Shown piece by piece: positions 6,713 through 9,027 of a DNA stretch of 9,027 bases. The notes below the pieces were generated by a model, which worked only from the letters and a program-made list of their open reading frames with translations, was not told the DNA's origin and did no database searches. Made by a program: the position numbers and the translations under genes. The stretch is from an uncultured Clostridia bacterium (GTDB lineage: Bacteria > Bacillota > Clostridia > Christensenellales > Borkfalkiaceae): positions 1-9,027 of the forward strand of contig CAKQKQ010000071.1 in assembly GCA_934249265.1 (NCBI GenBank). Direction: 5' to 3'. Numbering within the stretch: the stretch's first letter is position 1; the number at the start of each line of letters is the position of its first letter.

Positions 6713-7411
6713 TTACGCAATGCGGAATTCGTAAGCAAGTTGATCAACTTCTTTATACAACTGCACGCCGTCAGCACCTATGCTTGTGGAAGGAATTTCC
6801 AAACAGTCGGTGTCGATATCCGCAAATTTATAATCGGAATATTCCAATGTTTTTACGTTGTCTTCGGTCGTAAGCACGAATTTCAACAAATTCGAGGTTT
6901 CGTTTTCAAACACGTAAGTGTACGCTTTTCCGTCGTAAGCGAAATCGAATTGTCTGCAAGTTACGCCGTTATACTCTACTTCTTTGCCTTTTTGGAAAAG
7001 AGTGAGAAAACTGCCCGAAGTGATGCTCGTGGTGTATTTGTACATAAAGTTTCCTTCATAAGTCACTGCGACTTCTTCGGTCTTTTTATATTCGCCCTTC
7101 CACACGCCGAGTATTTTTGATTCGCTTATTTCATAGAACGTGCCGTCGGAAAAAATTTGTCTATACGCAAGTTTTCCGTCGTCAAAACTATTTTTGGAAA
7201 ATCTGTAAGCATAACTGCCGTCTTTTGCGTAACAAGAAATGTAAATAGGCGTTTCTTGCGTGGAATCGGTGTACACTATGTTAAACGAATATTCGTTGGT
7301 ATTTGCCAATTTGTTGCTGAAGTCGATACTTATCGTGTTTGTACACGAAGTCATAACAAACACCGTTATCATAATAAGTACCGAGCATAATAATTTGGAA
7401 ACTTTTTTCAT
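6713..7411 (-). CDS. Putative secreted lipoprotein, 232 aa
   Basis: The N-terminus MKKVSKLL, then a hydrophobic run (8-19) and MTSC with Cys23, looks like a lipoprotein signal. Met at -3 is not the textbook Leu/Val/Ile, so lipidation is likely rather than certain. The mature part (24-232) is mostly beta-like, with many Tyr, Thr and Ser and alternating hydrophobics such as NGVTCRQFDFAYDGKAYTYVFENETSNLLKFVL. This resembles the lipoprotein-carrier-like or outer-surface beta folds common in clostridial hypothetical lipoproteins. I see no catalytic motif and assign no function. The ATG has an AGGAGG site about 9 nt upstream, a TTGCGA-N17-TAAAAT promoter, and a terminator after the stop, so it can be a single-gene unit. 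A stronger upstream promoter at 7776-7804 could also transcribe it through a structured leader. Confidence 0.85.
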   Translation of the reverse strand: MKKVSKLLCSVLIMITVFVMTSCTNTISIDFSNKLANTNEYSFNIVYTDSTQETPIYISCYAKDGSYAYRFSKNSFDDGKLAYRQIFSDGTFYEISESKILGVWKGEYKKTEEVAVTYEGNFMYKYTTSITSGSFLTLFQKGKEVEYNGVTCRQFDFAYDGKAYTYVFENETSNLLKFVLTTEDNVKTLEYSDYKFADIDTDCLEIPSTSIGADGVQLYKEVDQLAYEFRIA

Positions 7412-7442
7412 AATTAAAGCCCTCCTAACGGTTTTTTATTGA

Positions 7443-7471
7443 ATTTTAAATTTATTAAATGCAAGTCGCAA
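7443..7471 (-). promoter_or_regulatory. Promoter for the lipoprotein gene
   Basis: On the minus strand there is TTGCGA (7471-7466), a 17-bp spacer, and TAAAAT (7448-7443), with a predicted start near 7436 and the ATG at 7411. Its -35 and spacer lie inside the first unit of a 21-bp tandem repeat, so a repeat-binding protein would affect it. Confidence 0.6.
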
Positions 7472-7497
7472 AACAATAAATGCAAAGCGCAAAAAAA
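7456..7497. repeat. 21-bp tandem repeat over the lipoprotein promoter
   Basis: Units 7456-7476 and 7477-7497 match at 18 of 21 positions and share TAAATGCAA and CGCAAAA. The first unit covers the -35 element of the lipoprotein promoter. The two-turn spacing would place bound proteins on the same face of the DNA. Confidence 0.75.
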
Positions 7498-7545
7498 TTG
7501 TTTTTTATCGTGAACGCGCACTGTTTTTATACGTTTTGCAATAAC

Positions 7546-7595
7546 TGCAACTCAAATTGCAATATGCGAAATTGTAAACCCTTGCAAGCAAGTTT
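7546..7595. repeat. 50-bp direct repeat, copy 1
   Basis: Identical over all 50 bp to 7714-7763. It contains several TTGCAA/TGCAA words and CTTGCAAGCAAG. With its 3' flank it can fold: GCGAAATT (7566-7573) pairs with AATTTCGC (7612-7619). Inside are AAAC/GTTT and TTG/CAA around a CAAG loop, plus a 16-bp insert not present after copy 2. TTGCAATA at 7536 and 7557 adds a 21-bp spacing just before and within this copy. Confidence 0.93.
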
Positions 7596-7645
7596 AACGG
7601 CTTGACAAGAAAATTTCGCTATTTCTTATATTATAATTTTCGTTT

Positions 7646-7716
7646 GTAAAATTTATCTTTTCTAAATTTTACGTTTGCTTACGCAAACCGCAAGGTAAAT
7701 TAAAAATTCCCCTTGC
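7646..7716. other. Three consecutive hairpins between the 50-bp repeats
   Basis: The first has perfect 10-bp arms GTAAAATTTA and TAAATTTTAC (7646-7672, 7-nt loop), with CGTTTG overlapping both ends. The second is GTTTGC/GCAAAC (7673-7688, loop TTAC). The third is GCAAGG/CCTTGC (7690-7716). The last arm overlaps the first TTGCAA of a possible hairpin in copy 2 (TTGCAA-CTCAAA-TTGCAA, 7713-7730), so those two folds would exclude each other. Confidence 0.65.
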
Positions 7717-7763
7717 AACTCAAATTGCAATATGCGAAATTGTAAACCCTTGCAAGCAAGTTT
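7714..7763. repeat. 50-bp direct repeat, copy 2
   Basis: A perfect copy of 7546-7595, offset 168 bp. Its right part folds with its flank: GAAATTG (7736-7742) pairs with CAATTTC (7765-7771), then AAAC/GTTT and TTG/CAA around a CAAG loop, with one T-T mismatch and a CC bulge. A further shared block ATTTCTT-N-TATTATAATTT follows both copies at different distances, so the original duplication was longer than 50 bp. Confidence 0.93.
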
Positions 7764-7775
7764 TCAATTTCTTCT

Positions 7776-7804
7776 ATTATAATTTATACCCATAAATTTG
7801 TCAA
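7776..7804 (-). promoter_or_regulatory. Perfect-consensus promoter reading leftward into the repeats
   Basis: On the minus strand there is TTGACA (7804-7799), a 17-bp spacer, and TATAAT (7781-7776). A 7-bp inverted repeat AATTTAT-ACCC-ATAAATT (7781-7798) occupies the spacer and could be an operator. The predicted start is near 7769, so the RNA would begin at the base of the copy 2 hairpin. The transcript would be a structured leader of about 360 nt for the lipoprotein gene or a separate small RNA. Confidence 0.7.
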
Positions 7805-7849
7805 GATTATTTAAAAATGTAATTTTATTTTTTGTTTGTCTCAAAACAG

Positions 7850-7878
7850 TAGCAAAAATATAAAAATAATGATATAAT
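7850..7878 (+). promoter_or_regulatory. Extended -10 promoter for leuS
   Basis: TGATATAAT (7870-7878) is an extended -10 element. The -35 position (TAGCAA, 7850-7855, 17-bp spacing) is poor, as extended -10 promoters allow. The start would be near 7885, giving a leader of about 40 nt. That is too short for a T-box, and no T-box sequence is seen. Confidence 0.6.
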
Positions 7879-7905
7879 TATACGGAAAATAATATTCACA
7901 GCAAC

Positions 7906-7923
7906 AAAAGGAGGTTTCCTTTT
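7906..7923 (+). promoter_or_regulatory. Hairpin covering the leuS Shine-Dalgarno
   Basis: AAAAGGA (7906-7912) pairs perfectly with TCCTTTT (7917-7923) across the loop GGTT, and the ATG follows directly. The ribosome site AGGAGG (7909-7914) is mostly inside this stem. The stem is short and AT-rich, so it could act as a mild or switchable brake on leuS translation. Confidence 0.55.
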
Positions 7924-9027
7924 ATGGACATGAAGCAAATAGAAAAGAAATGGCAGGCTAAATGGGAAAAGGATAAAATCAATTATTTTAACCGCAAAAA
8001 TATGGATAAAAAGTTTTACTGTTTAGAAATGTTTTCGTACCCTTCCGGCGCAAAACTTCACGTAGGACACTGGTATAATTACGGCCCTACCGACAGTTAT
8101 GCAAGATATAAAAAGATGAAAGGATACGAGGTGTTTCAACCGATGGGCTTTGATGCTTTCGGTTTGCCCGCAGAAAACTACGCTATAAAAACGGGCGTTC
8201 ACCCCAAAGACAGCACCCTTAAAAACATCGAAACCATGGAACAACAACTTAAAGCCATGGGCGCAATGTTCGACTGGAGCGCGGAAATCAAGACTTGTAT
8301 GCCCGATTATTACAAGTGGACGCAATGGATGTTTTTAAAACTTTACGAAAACGGACTCGCTTATAGAAAACAAGCCCCCGTCAACTGGTGTCCGAGTTGC
8401 AACACCGTTCTCGCCAACGAGCAAGTTGTGGACGGCGTTTGCGAAAGATGCGGCACGGTCGTTTATAAGAAAAACCTCACTCAATGGTTTTTCAAAATTA
8501 CTCAATACGCCGAAGAACTTTTGCAAGGTCTCGACAATTTGGATTGGCCCGAAAGAACAAAGGCGATGCAAAGGCATTGGATAGGCAAATCCACGGGTGG
8601 AGAAATTAAATTCACCACCGAAAGCGGACTCCCGTTCGTGTGCTTTACCACCCGTGCGGACACGCTTTACGGCGTAACCTACGTGGCAATTGCACCCGAA
8701 CACGAACTCGTAAAACAAATCGTCACCCCCGAACAAAAAGAGGCTGTCGATAAATATATCGAAGAGACGGCGAAAGTCACCGAAATAGACAGACTTTCTT
8801 CCACGAGAGAAAAGACGGGCGTGTTTACCGGCGCATATGCGATTAACCCGATAAACAACAAAAAAGTGCCCATTTACGCCGCAGATTACGTTTTGGCTTC
8901 TTACGGCACGGGTTGCGTTATGGGCGTACCCGCTCACGACGAGAGAGATTTCGCCTTTGCTAAAAAATACGGCATACCCGTAGTGCAAGTTATTCACAAC
9001 ATAAACGGCGACGACACTCTTCCGTAC
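7924..9027 (+). CDS. leuS: Leucyl-tRNA synthetase, N-terminal 368 residues (runs off right edge)
   Basis: LeuRS charges tRNA-Leu with leucine in the cytosol. The frame is open from ATG 7924 to the window end. Visible parts, in order, are the class I signature HVGH (a HIGH variant) at 46-49 after YPSGAKL, then FQPMGFDAFGLPAENYAIKTG. A zinc-binding knuckle has Cys156-X2-Cys159 and Cys173-X2-Cys176. The CP1 editing domain follows, with its threonine-rich strand TTRADT (242-247) and GVPAHDERD (334-342). The conserved editing Asp342 is present, so proofreading of mischarged tRNA should be intact. The KMSKS loop and anticodon-binding domain lie outside the window. The first ATG is chosen over the one at 7930 because AGGAGG (7909-7914) sits 9 nt before it. 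The gene diverges from all the others in the window. Confidence 0.97.
   Translation, partial: MDMKQIEKKWQAKWEKDKINYFNRKNMDKKFYCLEMFSYPSGAKLHVGHWYNYGPTDSYARYKKMKGYEVFQPMGFDAFGLPAENYAIKTGVHPKDSTLKNIETMEQQLKAMGAMFDWSAEIKTCMPDYYKWTQWMFLKLYENGLAYRKQAPVNWCPSCNTVLANEQVVDGVCERCGTVVYKKNLTQWFFKITQYAEELLQGLDNLDWPERTKAMQRHWIGKSTGGEIKFTTESGLPFVCFTTRADTLYGVTYVAIAPEHELVKQIVTPEQKEAVDKYIEETAKVTEIDRLSSTREKTGVFTGAYAINPINNKKVPIYAADYVLASYGTGCVMGVPAHDERDFAFAKKYGIPVVQVIHNINGDDTLPY

Noticed and set aside
6501..6734. Plus-strand 77-aa frame starting at TTG
   Set aside because: No ribosome site. It crosses the repeat array and the terminator and overlaps the end of the lipoprotein gene.
7600..7640. Plus-strand promoter TTGACA (7602) with TATAAT (7632)
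   Set aside because: The spacing is 24 bp, and the alternative TATATT gives 19 bp. Both are outside the normal range, so I do not call it.
7546..7763. CRISPR array
   Set aside because: Only two repeats, 50 bp long with a 118-bp gap full of hairpins, and no cas genes.
7890..7900. DnaA box-like ATATTCACA
   Set aside because: One mismatch to TTATNCACA and no cluster of boxes, so there is no sign of an origin.
7880..7923. T-box riboswitch for leuS
   Set aside because: The leader after the likely start site is about 40 nt, and no T-box consensus (AGGGTGGNACC type) is present on the plus strand.
8023..8997. Minus-strand frames opposite leuS
   Set aside because: Shadows of the leuS frame, without ribosome sites or family features.

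Overview
This window looks like chromosomal DNA from a low-GC Gram-positive bacterium, most likely an uncultured clostridium (Bacillota). The reasons are AT-rich spacers, strong AGGAGG-type ribosome binding sites, near-consensus TTGACA/TATAAT promoters, a uvrB-uvrA operon, and LeuRS, UvrA and UvrB sequences of clostridial type. I cannot fix the genus. No phage, insertion sequence, CRISPR or tRNA is visible.

Layout. Seven genes lie on the minus strand and one on the plus strand. Reading leftward from the divergent spacer these are: a 232-aa putative lipoprotein (7411-6713) with its own promoter and a hairpin terminator; a PAP2-family membrane phosphatase (6394-5369) behind a textbook promoter; an acidic, probably disordered membrane protein (5299-4490); two overlapping small proteins, each with a winged-helix-like head and one C-terminal membrane helix (4341-3970 and 3983-3624); uvrB (3570-1609); and uvrA (from 1607, running off the left edge after 535 codons). 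leuS runs rightward from 7924 off the right edge (368 codons seen).

How the genes may work together. UvrA and UvrB are the damage-recognition half of nucleotide excision repair and are translated almost back to back. The wHTH-TM pair lies just upstream on the same strand and could be co-transcribed with uvrBA. A hairpin followed by a U-tract precedes the pair, and a long dyad precedes uvrB, so expression may be adjusted at both points. The PAP2 and acidic-protein genes may belong to the same long transcription unit, but this is inference.

Most unusual part. The 512-bp spacer between the lipoprotein gene and leuS (7412-7923) holds two perfect 50-bp direct repeats, a run of consecutive hairpins, a perfect TTGACA-N17-TATAAT promoter reading leftward with a dyad inside its spacer, a 21-bp tandem repeat over the lipoprotein promoter, and a hairpin that covers the leuS Shine-Dalgarno. 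Both 50-bp copies can fold into a hairpin with the same tip, and the closing stem is kept in both although the 3' flanks differ. This suggests a structured RNA leader, a small RNA, or a dispersed palindromic repeat family. Tandem repeats of 21-22 bp also occur in two other intergenic regions.
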